A DNA stretch of 64,000 bases from Rhodosorus marinus (GCA_029953675.1 JAMWBK010000002.1:1736001-1800000), one strand, 5' to 3'. Shown: positions 24,160 to 35,889, counted from the stretch's first letter. The notes: generated by a model from the sequence alone, not told the origin. Translations and numbers: made by a program.

Positions 24160-24472
24160 TGACGATGACGACCTTGACGACGACTTCGAAGCAGACGACG
24201 AGGAGGAAGAGGATGATAACGAGGAGGACGAAGAAGAAATTGCGGACGATGAGGACGATGACGATTTCGGATTCGATATTGGAAGCGCAGACGCAGATGA
24301 TGACGAAGAACAGGATGGCATCGGGGACGACGACAAGTGGGACTTTGACGAGCGATGGGATGAGGAGGACGAAAATGACGATGAAGATGAGGACCCAGGA
24401 AAAGACGAGAAAATTTTGGACTTGGACGACCTGGAAGGGGAGGAAGAAGGTTCTTCGGGGAAAACCAAGTAA
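23066..24472 (+). CDS. MRPL43: Mitochondrial ribosomal protein mL43 with long acidic C-terminal tail
   Basis: Three exons (23066-23276, 23446-23897, 23996-24472) encode 379 residues. Residues 15-125 form the L51/S25/CI-B8 thioredoxin-like domain: SRRARAFVEKGFLNEFAEQNPQ, then PRVIGEYVGGYQRK, ending TVQGLWKG, which matches the end of animal mL43. mL43 is a large-subunit protein of the mitochondrial ribosome. Animal mL43 ends soon after this point. Here residues 126-221 are a charged, helical extension. Exon 3 then adds a tail in which about 130 residues are mostly Asp and Glu, beginning EGDEDEDEDED. Exon 3 is joined by a strong donor (GGGTAAGC, 23896-23903) and a clear AG, both in phase 0. If that splice is not used, the protein stops at 23906 after 223 residues. 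There is no cleavable presequence, as is common for mL43. Confidence 0.87.
24078..24172 (+). repeat. GACGAG/GACGAA hexanucleotide array
   Basis: About 15 tandem copies of GACGA(A/G) encode the alternating Asp-Glu part of the mL43 tail. The other five frames are also open (poly-Ser, Arg/Pro-rich and Val/Leu-rich), which explains several overlapping long ORFs here. The array is likely to vary in length between strains. Confidence 0.9.
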
Positions 24473-24479
24473 TCGGCCT

Positions 24480-25725
24480 AGACAAACTATGGCCCTCGAG
24501 CAGGGGGAAATTGTACACAAAGTTTGGGGGTCGGTTAGGGGGCAACAAGCCCATTTCCACTTCTTGATAAACGTGGGTTATATGGGAGAAACGTGGGAGC
24601 TTAGCAACGGATCTCGAAGTAGTACCAGTGTGTACTTATGGATGCGAGCATTTCACAGAGCAATAAATCATCGATCGCCAAGATAGTCGTTATTGTTTGT
24701 CGGAAAAAAGCGCTTACGATGCCAGCTCACCCGCCTGCTGGGCAGTCCTAAGCGGTAGTCTGGCACTGAGACCAGAAGATTCAACCGGTCCCTCCGATCG
24801 AAGTCAACAACCGAAAGCAAGTGAAACTCCAGAAGAGAGAGTCCATCGGGGAGAGTTCGGGAGAGCGATACGCAGAGATCAGCCGCGATTGTAGAGCGGC
24901 ATTTCAAAAAACTGCAGAGCTCTGTCGCACAAAGGCTAGTAGATGAAGATGTGATCGATCATTCCTATGACCTTCGATTTGCTTATTGGCGGCTTTGTTT
25001 GTGCAAGTCGCAAGAATCTGTCACACCTTGATCCAGAAGACATCAGAGTCGCTGATGAGCGAATCCGAAGGCACATGGGGGATCAATCCCAGCTTCTGCT
25101 AACGCGCTCCAATTGCACGGATTTAGTTGGCACCATTTCCTACAGCTGCAATCTACAGTATACCCTCCAATGTCGATTAGTTATACTGGCCTGGTCAAGC
25201 CTAAGTCCTTACGATCAGTTCCGGATTCGTGTGAACGATTTCCAAGCTTCAAGCGCACCTGCCATTCAAACACCAGAAAATTTGATTAAAACAGGAAAGG
25301 TTTGTGGGGGATACACAAAAGCACTGAAAAGTAGGTTGCCACGAGCACGCTTTTCGGAGGGTCGGAGTGGGCTGTAGAGCGGTTACGGAGTGGTGGCATC
25401 ACGCTGGTCTAGGTGTAGAGGACTGCGTTTATAGTGGTAAACGAAACCTGATATAGATCACGCAGACTTGATTCAAAGGTTTATCTCTTACCGCCACTTG
25501 CGGAGGAGCAGCGCAATAAGTTTCAGGGGGTTTTTGTCCGCGGAGCTACCACCAGGTTCGTAGACCGCACAAAGATTCTTACTGTTTTCGACTTGGGAAT
25601 CATTTGTTAATTCTTCCGCATGAAATATCGGCAAGAATGTTTGTCTCCATAAGTATGGTTAAGGCTTGCTAATTGCCAAGTGCCAACGGTGTCCTATGCC
25701 ATTGCGTTGTGTGCTTTGTTCTTTC
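24480..25725. other. Intergenic region containing an exon-like open frame
   Basis: From about 24826 to 25035 (plus) an open frame without an ATG reads like real protein: QRSAAIVERHFKKLQ, then RLVDEDVIDHSYDLRFAYW. The next frame continues with LDPEDIRVADERIRRHMGDQ to about 25120. This could be an unplaced exon pair, or a pseudogene with a frameshift. I do not recognise the family and cannot connect it to mL43 or NDUFA12. The rest of the stretch shows nothing. Confidence 0.3.
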
Positions 25726-25730
25726 TTAGG

Positions 25731-26367
25731 ATGGCAAGGTTCTTGAGGAGAGTGACAGGTATGGTTCAGGACGCTCGTGAGCGTGGCTTCTGGAGTACAG
25801 TTGACGCGCTCAAGTATGGTAGACTTGGATCAGCTGAATACCTGGTCGGCGTCGACGAGGTAGGTAATCGGTACTACGAAAACCCCAATGCGATTATCGG
25901 AAGAGAAAGATGGGTTGAATATTATGGGATAGAGAAGAAGACTGGAACAGATGCCATGAAAATTCCTGGGGAATGGTAAGCTGAAAGCTCGATTTCGGGA
26001 AGCCTCGCCAAATTTCACAGCCCTTATCCAAACTCAATCCACTGCTTAGGCATATGTGGGTCCATCGAATGGTTGATGAACCTCCGTCCAGAAAACCTGT
26101 GGAACACCCGAAATATCAGGGCGAAGTTGAGGGCAACCTGTCCGGAACCAAGGTACGAAGTCAGTCTCAGACCTGCTCAACTGAGGGAAGAGATAGTTCT
26201 GATCATTCAACGGAGTGTTTGTCTTCTAGGACGCGTACTATTCCCAGTACTATGTGAAGTCTAAGGCTTTCGTAGGTAGGGCAGGTTCAAATATTGAACC
26301 ATGGAATCCCTCGCAAAAGAGGAAACCCCTGCTGGGGTCGGAGAAAGATGTTCTCGACTTGAAGTGA
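25731..26367 (+). CDS. NDUFA12: NDUFA12 (B17.2), accessory subunit of mitochondrial complex I
   Basis: Three exons (25731-25975, 26050-26152, 26230-26367) encode 161 residues, close to the usual 140-160. The introns are 74 and 77 bp. Family signatures: LVGVDEVGNRYYENPN and GRERWVEYYG in exon 1, then GEWHMWVHRMVDEPPS created across the first splice, which fits the EWHxWLHxxxDxPP motif of the family. The protein sits on the matrix arm of NADH:ubiquinone oxidoreductase near the Q-module. The start is ATG 25731 (MARFLRR). The sequence just upstream, TTCTTTCTTAG, looks like a splice acceptor, so a 5' UTR intron is possible. The short basic N-terminus would suit mitochondrial import. Confidence 0.93.
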
Positions 26368-26779
26368 TGCTTAAGTTATTAACGCATTGGGGCTGCGGCA
26401 AGCCGGATTAAATAATTGATGGCAATCCCGAGAGCCCCGTCTTGTCCAGGCTCAGTAGGCGCTATCGGTTGTCGGGGCGTCCATTCGAAACTGTGAAGGA
26501 ATCACCATGTCAAAATGATGAAGAGGAGTCTCTAAAGTATTCAAGATCCATTTCAGTAAAACGCATGGTTCCTCCCGACTCACAATGGAATCCGTCAATT
26601 GGTTCACACGCATGCGGGATCACGGTGCGGCTTATGTTTCAGTGCATCCTTTTCCAACTCTGTCGAGCAGTGTAAAGTTCATGAAGCAGACCAAGGACGC
26701 TGCATTGCCTGCATTGCCCAGCAGTTTGCTTGTAGAATTTGGGGACCTTCATCCTACGCTGTCAAGGACTTGAGCGGCC

Positions 26780-28700
26780 TTTCAGAAAGCGGCCTTAAGC
26801 TATCCAAAAAGTACACACGGATGCAAGCACTCTCGGTGTCGGGCATTGCTGCTCCAGAAGTTCGACAACGGAGAGCGTCCAGTGGCATATTTTTCTAAGA
26901 AGTTCTCCGACACCGAGCGGAGGTATTTCACCTATGAAGAAGAATTGTTCGCTATCACGACGGCAATCTTGAATTGGAATACGTACCTCGAGGGTACCAA
27001 ATTCACTGTCCGGACAGATCACAACCAGTTGCGATTTCTACAGTCCCAACGAGAGCTCACCGAGCGCCAGGCACATCAATCGACTAAGGCCGTTCCTTTT
27101 CACCATCGTATATAAGAAGGGGAAGGAGAATATAGCGGACGCCCTGAGTCGAAGTGCCATCCACCACTGACGCAGGTTTCCCGCAAGGAAGATTGGGCAA
27201 GGTTATACCTGACGGATCCAGACCTCTGCAATATCTTTGAAAATCCGATCGAGTACCGCGAACAGGGATTTCCCCGACGTGACGATTTACTTTACCTACG
27301 CAACCGACTTTGTGTATCCAAGGCAATGACCAATCAATTGCTCCGCAGTTCCCATAACGAACCCACGAGAGGCCACTTCGGTATTATAAAAACCCATAAT
27401 TTATTGAAGCGGAAGTACTATTGGACCACAATGAAGCAAGACATCGAGCAGCCGCTTGGTACCTGTGAAATCTGTCAGAAGCAGAAACCTCTGTGTGGTC
27501 AACAACTCAACCTTTACGTATACTAGATGGGAAACTCAAATCCATATCAACGCATTTCATTGTCAGCTTACCATTGACGTCGGAAGGCTATGACTCCATC
27601 CTCGTTATCGTCGATAGGTTTACGAAATATGCGCGGTTTGCTCCGACGACCACTACCGCCACTGCTTCGGTTCCGAAGTTGCGAAGTTGTTTGTACACCA
27701 TTAGGTGCGCTTTGCGGGTGTTCCCGTGCATATCGCCTCCAATCGCGATCCCCGATTCACGGGTGTTTTCTGGAGATAATTCGTGAAACTACTGAGGGTG
27801 AAACAGAACCTCAGTACAGCGTATCACCCGCAGACAGATGGGCAGACCGAACGGACAACCAAACGTTGGAAACCTACTTGCGATGCAACTCCACTGCGCA
27901 GAATTAGGTGGCAGACCTTTCGACTGCTGAGCTGTCGTATAACAGTCAGGTCTCAGAAGCCACCACATTTTCCCCTTTCGAATTGCTATACTGACGCACC
28001 CCGACATTACTGCACGACCTCATCTTGCCGGACTACAGCAGCTCTGCAACTCCCTTAACCGAAGCTGCAATGGTGCTCCAACGCCAACAAAATCAACAAT
28101 CTTTGGCCCGAGTCAACCTACGCTATGCCCAGGAACAGCAGCGCTTTTACTATGATCGTCGGAAAAAAGACTTTCCGTTTAAAACCGGCGATTACGTCCT
28201 GCTATCAACGCGAAATATCCAACTGCCCTAGCGTTTTTCGACCTTCCTATGTGGGGCCTTCCTAAGTTCTACAACAAATCGGCGAAGAAGCGGACCAGCT
28301 GGAGCTCACGGAAGATTTTCAAATTCATGATATTTTTCACGTATCTCTTTTGCGGAAGTTTCTGGGATCCGAGCCTGCGACGAGTCGAGTAATACCTGCG
28401 TTCCTGCCGCCCACGCAACCCCGCGAGGTTAAGTCGGTATTGGGGCATCGGCTGAGCGCTGAGAATTTGAACGATAATTTAGAATCTACGATGGTTACCA
28501 CGTATATCATCAGCTTCCGCAGAATAGGAATACCAAGAAGCAGATCCCTTATTACACAAACCTTCACAAGGCTGCGTCATCTTCAGCCGGTAGTCTTTTC
28601 CTTCGGTGGGAGGAGACGTCACGTCCTGAAGAGACAGGTTCATTATCACGGCCAGAGTGCTAAACCTAGCCGGCAGAGACGGCCAGAGGGCTAAAGTGGA
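26780..28700 (+). mobile_element. Decayed Ty3/gypsy remnant (RNase H and integrase)
   Basis: Plus-strand fragments in pol order: RNase H (VHTDAS near 26803, then QKFDNGERPVAYFSKKFSD, TDHNQLRFL, and ENIADALSRS near 27130-27160), integrase zinc domain (TRGHFGIIKTHNLLKRKYYW with CEICQKQKP, 27364-27490), integrase core (DSILVIVDRFTKYARF near 27590-27640; HPQTDGQTER near 27828) and a C-terminal pol region (QQRFYYDRRKKDFPFKTGDY). Frames switch several times, so it is dead. Gag, protease and most RT are absent, so the copy is 5'-truncated or its left part is unrecognisable. It is related to, but distinct from, the element at 1-4000. Confidence 0.88.
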
Positions 28701-29281
28701 GAATCGTGACAAGATTTGGCACAGTAAACTTAGCCTATACATACCATAACTATGCATCTCCTTCAGGGTTAACCGTAGGAGAAAAAGAGCTAGGAAGAGT
28801 TAGGCAAAAGAAGTGAAACCTGAGACAAAAGTAAAAGCCGATTCACGAAGAAATTGAAACCGGGACAAGCGTCATCTGAGGACCTTAAGTGCGCCGCGCA
28901 ATCAGAAACGACAAGCTGTCCAGAAATTTTTTTAACCAGGAGCGGCATACGTTTGAGATTCTTTGTTTTGCCCTTTTCAGCGAATTTGCTTGGTAGGCAC
29001 GGAGACTGCTAATTTGTAATGAATTATCATTGAAATTGCCAATTTACCCTCTTAAAAAGCCCAGCCGGAATCTAATTTGGAGTTGTGGATAACGCAATGA
29101 GGCTTCACCCCCTTGATGTAGGGGTATAATGGGCAGCACAGGAGATTGGGAGTGGAGGACAACGCAGGATAAACTGTAACCGTATGCTTCGCTCGGCAGC
29201 TTTCTACTGTAACCGCAGACTAACGTGGTGTTTTTTAAGCGGGCGTGCAAGGAATGTCGATGTTAGAGGTCGACTGAGCGG
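28701..29281. other. Intergenic, possible 3' LTR debris
   Basis: No gene is seen between the gypsy remnant and the DUF1399 gene. A 3' LTR would be expected here, but I could not define one. The motif CGGCAGCTTTCTACTGTAAC near 29192 faintly resembles the repeated block at 4060 and 15600. Confidence 0.35.
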
Positions 29282-31793
29282 TTGTGTTCTGTGCGGATAC
29301 TTGATGTTCACGATTGCAGAATGGATAGCGCTGAGGGTGGAGGCCTCTATGCCGATCTAGAAGTCGGGAATGTGCTCAGTACACACACATTTCTATTGCT
29401 CGTCGACGAATCCCCCGTACTTCGTTCACGCGCTGGGCTCGTAAAGGCCCTGAAAAGGTATCTTAAGTGCTGGATTCCCATTTTGAATCGTGTGGGAGCG
29501 GAAGCAGCTCTGCTGGCTTTGCCATCAGACATTGCCTGGATCTGGTTTGTCCATTTGTGTCAACCTCAGCAGTACTACAAGGACTTCACGAAGCTCACAG
29601 GCAAATTCCCTACTCACAGAGGAGCAAACCCAGTTGCCGCTGCGCTCAGACCCAGAGGCGGTCAGGCATGGTTGAATACTGCAAAAATATGGAAGACTTA
29701 CTATCCTACCGAGGCATTTGAGAATTTGGAGGCTGACGATTCCTTGCCTGCGATTTCTGATACTCTGCACCTTTCATCTCATGAACTGACGGACAGGCTC
29801 GTTAGTGAGGCCCAAACACAACTGAACTTCTACTACCAGGTTTCTCTCCCGCACTACCAAAGTCGTCTGTTCTTGGAAAGGGCCATAGAAAGGTACAAGA
29901 AGTACTTGGACTTGTGTGGAAGATACCCAAAAGAGCACTTTTTGCCTCCGTATGATGTTAATCTAGTCTGGCGAACACATATGGCATGCGGAGTCAAGTA
30001 CGTCGAGGAGTCGATCAAGGTCGCTGGGCGTATGCTTGTTCACGATTCGAACATATTGCAGCTGGCATTTGGGAACACTCGCGCGAGCATGATTGCCTCG
30101 TCAGAAGACAGGTTCCTCAACGAATTTGGGGAACCCCTGTTCGATTCCGGAACGGTCGCCCGAGGCCCGAGACCGAGGCTCGCGCTTATGAGAGAGCGCT
30201 GGGTAGGAAAGGTGCACATTGATGGGGCTTCTCTGGAGGGCCTGCAGATCGACGGAAGGAGCTACCGACCAGTGCTTGGAGTCTCAGGTCAACGAGGTGG
30301 TGCGGGAACGGTAAGAAAGGGACTCGAGAGAGACGCACAAGGTCGTTGGCAGCTTCAGAAGAAGATATCAGTTCAGGTGGATGGGAGAGCTGGAGCAGAC
30401 CTTCACGTGGAGGTGGCTCTGAAACAGGCCAAGCTGATGTCGTTAACCTCAAATGTCCCAAAGAAGTCATATCTCTCGAATATGAGACTTGACACGCTCA
30501 AAGCGGGCCCACTCTCGAGCACGCTGGAACTCCGGTCCCTTGGCAGTTCAAGGGATGAAGCATCTATATTATTGTCCTATAGGGTTGATTCCAAGTCACC
30601 GAAAGGTGCCCTTACGATGGTTGTCAAGGAGCCAGTAGAACCCATGATTGCCTGCGTGGGACGGGCGAGAGCGAAGCCTTTTCAGCCACCAGAAAGAATG
30701 GAATCGCCTCTTCGGCGGGAAATGTTTATTATTGACGAGTCGCAAGTGGGATTTGGGCTTTTGAAAGTGGAGCATTACTACGATGGTGTCCGGCTTCAAC
30801 GACCACATGCTGTTGTTTCATTCAACGACCTAAGTGGGGCACTGACCTCCTGCGCACGGTTGATTTCCCCCGACCAATTGGTTAGCGATCCCTCGCTGGT
30901 ATGGAACCGACAGGAGCTGGTCGGGTCTCAAGTCGACACCTCAACATTGATGTTCTCGATCACGATTGGGCGCAAAGATTGGGGGGTAGTACGAGGAACG
31001 TGGCAAGGCTACACAGGCCGTAGGGGAGCAAACCCTGGCCAATCTGGGTCGCTCCACATGACTGTGGCTCGCCTTGTTAATACGGTCGACGAGGTTGCTG
31101 AGACAGCGGCGACCGTCGTGGCACCGGGACGCGGTCAATGGCGACTCTATAGTGGCAAGAGTTCAACAGTCGAGGTATGTTCAGTGGCTATACTCCCATT
31201 CACCACTCTCGGCTTATTATATGGCTGCACTAGACGATCCCATATCACAACCGCGCTTGGACGAAGTTCGCACCTCACGCTAGTTCCTGCGTTCTGTTTC
31301 CATGCTTGGTTAGGAGCTGGTTACGGCAAATCCAGATGATGGCTCCATCAACATCGGTTGTGCCCTCGAACCCGAAGCGGGTTTGTTGTTGACTTGCTGT
31401 GCGTCGTTATTCACCGTGTTCCTGTGTCCCCCACCAGCGGTTGTTGCTGGAACTAGACCTGGGCTCTTCTCTTCAAAGCTCTATCGGATTTCTGGCGTGG
31501 AAGTCGGCGGTCTCATTGGAAAACATCTGAGAACGAATTCTAACGATGCAAAAGAGGCAGATCGCTTCATGGGATCCGTGCGAAACTACTTTGCTAGCAT
31601 GGATGCCTTCTCCGAAGCGCCGTCCTACGCTGAACCAACTTCATTTCCCGGAAAGATGGAACCCCGATCATGGGGTATGACGGTGGAATCGATTGCCTAC
31701 AATGCAGGCATAGATGGAGACGCAGAGCCTTCGGGTTTGGGAAAGTCTGGAGCCTCGTCCGGAAAGGCCGCGATTTGGTTTAATGATACGTAA
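29282..31793 (+). CDS. GRDP-like protein (DUF1399 / glycine-rich domain protein family)
   Basis: Two exons, 29282-31174 and 31314-31793, encode 790 residues; the phase-0 intron is 139 bp. The N-terminal 250 residues match the DUF1399 (GRDP) pattern of paired repeats: LPSDIAWIWFVHLCQPQQYY, then FLERAIERYKKYLDLCGRYP and DVNLVWRTHMAC (the DIDLIWHTHQ motif of plant GRDPs). Plant GRDPs are linked to stress and auxin responses and may bind RNA; the biochemical role is unknown. The second exon's start, GSINIGCALEPEAGLLLTCC, fits the C-terminal hydrophobic segment of the family. The glycine-rich tail of plant members is absent. The start may be Met14 (29321). A GTAAGG at the stop codon, and an exon-like frame at 31946-32068 (VLQNTDGKSWYQTETG), leave open a further 3' exon. 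Confidence 0.8.
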
Positions 31794-31799
31794 GGCACC

Positions 31800-33117
31800 A
31801 TCCGCAATGGTACGAGGTCTGTTTTTTCTGGTTCCTGCCAAAGTCTGGGCGTGCGAACCCAAAGCACGTACCTCGGGTTCGTGTCTCGAGCTCTGCACTC
31901 TATAGCTCTCTCTGCGGGAGTTTATGTGCTAAAATCTCCCCAACGCATTGGATGCTGGCGCCGTCAAGCCCCTGGTCCTCCAGAATACCGATGGAAAGTC
32001 TTGGTATCAAACGGAGACGGGGATTTGCAGTGACGATGAAGACTGTCCTTGGCTTCACTGCTTGAAAGCATAGATGTCTTCGTGCATGAGGGGGTAGCCG
32101 CACAGCAACTTCCCGCCATGAGGAATCGACATCGAGCTGGAGTTGTGAGGCTCGTGAACTACCGCAGGGGATCCGCTGACGCTCATGTAAGAGGCGGACA
32201 TCTGAATGTTTGCGAGGCTAGCGGCTATTCATCTAGTAGAACTGTTGAACTCATCTCGTCGGCTGACATTCTGTAGTTGAACCCTACTGTTTCGGAGCAG
32301 TTAGACCTCAATCAAAGCCGAAACCCACATGATCAAGCACTGATCATTTTAACTGGGCAGGATCTCAACAGCGGTCCTTCGTGAGCATTAGCAGCCTTCA
32401 TAGTGTTTCAGTTCGTTGTATCCTCGTCGTCCCGTTCTCTCAGCTTGATCGTCTCCGAACAACCATCGAGCTGGAGCTAACCATCAGGCCGATTGTGATT
32501 TCCGTTTTGTTTTTTGGGGTGATGTAGAAAGTTACGAAACTGTTTGATTGCTGGATTTTTTTTCAAAGGGTATTATACATATATATATGTATATATTGTG
32601 GGTGCATCCTCGAGCGGTTTTCACCCCCCTCCAGCAATTGGTTGCTGTGCACCCCTAAATATTGTATGACCAGCGTCGGGCATGCGCAAATTGCAGAATT
32701 CGATGGATTTTTCGTCGGTCTGTACCTAAATTAGCGAGCTGGTACTCACAAAACAAGACACAAACCGTCCTAAACTAGCGGAGCTGAGGTCGTTCTGAAG
32801 TTCATCACTGAGGATAGGAACCAGTTGGGGGGGTTTTGTGACACTCGCGGGATTGAATTCTCAGAAGGTTTTCAAGGGCTATAGGAGAATTTTTAGATTT
32901 CGAGCTGGCCGCGAGCAGAAAGGCCCTGAGAGGTACGCTTGGAAGGTTATTCGTGTGCTTTCTGTTTGGAATGGACTGTCCAGGGATCAAGCGCTGCTTC
33001 CAATAGGTGGCCAACGGATGGCCTAAGGAACGACTCAGCAGTAGCGAGCTTATGATTAAGGAGGAAACAGCAACTGCATTGTGGATTCAAGCTCTGGACC
33101 ATTAGCTAACATCAAGT
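31800..33117. other. Intergenic region, possible extra exon of the upstream gene
   Basis: A frame at 31946-32068 reads as plausible protein ending SDDEDCPWLHCLKA then stop, but I found no acceptor in the right phase. An AT-rich palindromic stretch (TACATATATATATGTATA) lies at about 32576-32593. The remainder shows no gene. Roughly 300 bp before 33118 is presumably the pinin promoter. Confidence 0.35.
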
Positions 33118-35037
33118 ATGGCTGCCATCGCAGATGATGAGAGTGAACGAGCAGACAAAAGGAGTCCGGAAGAGGTTGATCCGGACACCGCGCACGCATC
33201 TGACGAGCGGGACAATGGACGTGAGAACGATGACGGGGAAGATGAAGAGGAGAACCTGAGGCATGAAAGACTCCGAGCGGAGCTGGACGAGTTGGATAAG
33301 GTAGAGGATGAGCTGAAAAAGAAACTTGCCAACCTTGGGAGCAGGGGAAGCTCCGATCGGCCCGGGCATTTGCAAGACGAGAATGCTGATGTTCGAAGAT
33401 CTGTGTCAAAGCCCACTCAAAGGGACAAGAAAATGTTCGGAATGCTGGTTGGTACACTCCGGCAGGCGAAGAAAGATTGGTAAGCAGAAGAGACCCACTC
33501 AGGAGAGCAGCTCTTAAGGTTGGCATCTGCGCAGCCGACTGCGTAACACCTGCTGCAACTTTTTCTGACTGTTTTTACTCTGTTTCAAACTTCCAGGTCC
33601 CAATTTTCGAGCTCAAATTCTCAGAAAAAGAGATCCGAGGCAGAACACCGCGCTCAAGAGCGGGAAGAAGAAGAGAGAAAGCAGCTCATGAAAAAGCAAG
33701 AACAAATTTGGGAAGCGAGAAAGAAGAAGGAAGCTGAGCTAACTAAACTTCGAGACAAAAGGCAAACACTGAACAAGCTCTATGGTGAGGAACGAGGTTA
33801 TCTGCGACAGATTGCAACGTCGGAAAAGTATATCCGGACAAAAGCCGAGCCACGGGTACTATGGAAACCCAAAATGCACAATGAGAAAACGAGAAAAGCT
33901 CAGGAGGAAGGTCGTGGCTCCCTTTTGGGTGACGCGGAGGAGCGCTTAGTTGAAGTTCGGGAAACGATTGCAAAGTGCAAAACAGAACTTAACGAATCTA
34001 GAGAGATTCTGAGCGATATGCGAAAAGTAGGTTTCAGGGAAAACAGGAAACAGCGTCCTGAAGATGCGAACATGAGGGACGATCGGGACGTGGAAAAAAA
34101 TGAGCCCCAGGGTGAGAGAGGCCAAGAGAAAGAACACACGACCTCAGAAAAGAGAGAGCACAGAGGTGACAAGGCAGCTGTTAAGAGAAAAAGAAGCTCC
34201 GAGGCAGAAGAAGATGTCGAACAAAGGGAACTCAGGAACACATCAAACGAAGCACACAACGCCAAAGCCCAAAGGGCGATTCAGGAGGGGAGACAAGTGG
34301 ATAGCCCTGTCGCTAAACCCAAAAGGCGAAGGGCTACGAGGGACACTAGCGAACAGGCGCACGACTCAAAGGATGAAATGCAGACAGACGAGCGGGACGT
34401 CGTCGTGGAATCGACCGCGCTGCCAACTCCCGACGATCGGACGATCGAGGTGGAGATGGAAACTCTATCCAAGGACAAGGATTCAGTGCTGGAAGGCAAT
34501 GCAACTTCTGTGACACCAATGAACTTGGACCCTCAAGTGAACAGCCACGAATCGGTCCGGTCGTCATCGAGCCCGGACGACACGAAACCTGGGCATGCAG
34601 ACAAGGATGCATCTAAAGAGCATGCTGGTGAACTGTCCATCAAGAAGACGCCCAAACGGAAAGATACAGAAGGGAAGGAGACTATCGATGAACAGCCGAA
34701 AAGGAAAGATGAGGGCGAGGAGATGCCAAAACCAGAAAACAAGGGGGAAGAAACCCCTGAGCCTGTGGTGGTCCCTGAACAAGTACAAAGCGACGTGAAA
34801 ATTGAGTCGAGCCCGCCGAATGTGCAGGAGGAGCAGCCGGCGAACGAGATTACTCACTCCCATGAGCCGCCGGGAGCGCTAACATCCGACAAGGACCCGA
34901 AGTACGCTGATATTAGCGCGTGGACAGTAAAGAAGCTGCGTGCTGAGCTGGCAGGGCGAGGAGTTAAGCATTCCAAAATCAAACAGAAAAAAGGACTTAT
35001 CGAGGCGCTGCAAGAAGAGCTCCGGAAGCCTATCTAG
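33118..35037 (+). CDS. PNN: Pinin (PNN/SDK/memA domain) with C-terminal SAP domain
   Basis: Two exons, 33118-33479 and 33597-35037, encode 600 residues; the intron splits a Trp codon. The pinin/SDK/memA domain begins RDKKMFGMLVGTLRQAKKDW at about residue 102, continues through a Glu/Lys/Arg coiled coil, and ends YIRTKAEPRVLWKPKMHNEK, the FIRTKTxP signature. Pinin is a nuclear-speckle, exon-junction-associated splicing factor that pairs with RNPS1 and SAP18 in the PSAP complex. Residues 300-550 are low-complexity and charged, as in other pinins. The last 45 residues (SAWTVKKLRAELAGRGVKHS, then KIKQKKGLIEALQ) form a SAP motif, a DNA/RNA-binding helix pair that in animals belongs to Acinus, the alternative partner of RNPS1-SAP18, not to pinin. 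The exon 1 acidic N-terminus is lineage-specific. Confidence 0.88.
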
Positions 35038-35039
35038 GG

Positions 35040-35889
35040 TTCACCAGCGGACGCTTTCATCTGTTTTGCCTGCTCGGCTGGAAATTCTGTGGGCGTAAGT
35101 TGCCGTGCGATGAACGCGAGTAGCACTGCCGCAGGTCTCTTCCAGCTTCCTGGTCAAAAATCCTTTCTTCAAAGCATACGTCGACATGTGAATTAAGCTA
35201 ACGAATCTATAAAAAAACCAATCTCCCAGCTGCACTCGCGTTCAGCAAACAGCCGTTAGTCGGCACTCAGCGGTTGCAGAAGAGACACAGAACTACTTGG
35301 CCGATCCCGGATTTACTATTCAACCATATACCTCTGCACCCGCGAAAATCGGGGTCCACGCTCATGCAATAGCTACGACGTTCTTTACTCCCCAATCGTA
35401 TCATCTTCATTCTTGCGCGGGAAAATATATTCGTTTTGTATAAAACATTCTCAGAAAAATATTAATCCTTTCTCCCTCCAAAATGGGTGAGAAAACTTCG
35501 CCCTATGCTGAAACCCACCCTTGGCCAGAATTCGACGGGTTCTGAGGAATGGTCGAAGATACCTCTGCAGGGGCTTGATAATTTTGCAATTGCCGCTTTA
35601 CGCCCCGATCAGCGATGTCTCTTTGCAAGTGGGGTGGGAACCGCAAGAAATAAATTCATGTTGATAGTTGAAGAGCGCAAAGTTCCTGCAGCGTTCCCGC
35701 TTATGCAGAGTGGAAAACCTCGAGAATGGTGTCAAAGACCCTGTGCAGGGAAGAAGATGCGGCTGTGATGACGCGGATCGCGGTGACCCTGGTCAGTTGC
35801 ACTCTCTGAGCTGGTGGTTGACGAGTGCCGCGGCAGAGCGAGGGCGACACTGACAGAACCTCGTTGGCTCAGCGATTTTTTCGTTGATA
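35040..35889. other. Intergenic region before POLA1
   Basis: A plus-strand frame at 35487-35768 contains RPDQRCLFASGVGTARNKFM but no recognisable domain. It may be chance. An AT-rich patch, GGAAAATATATTCGTTTTGTATAAAAC, at about 35420-35446 includes TATAAAA and could be a core promoter, though it is 440 bp from the POLA1 ATG. Confidence 0.35.

Noticed and set aside
24000-24560. Long minus-strand and plus-strand ORFs over the acidic repeat (poly-Ser, Arg/Pro-rich and others)
   Set aside because: They are by-products of the GACGAG/GACGAA array, which is open in all frames. Only the Asp/Glu frame joins in phase to mL43.
26284-26300. Perfect inverted repeat GGTTCAA-ATA-TTGAACC
   Set aside because: It lies inside NDUFA12 exon 3 and is explained by the coding sequence; too short to call a regulatory hairpin.
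33056-33526. 156-codon minus-strand ORF opposite pinin exon 1
   Set aside because: Shadow of the charged pinin N-terminus; the plus-strand reading splices into a recognised family.
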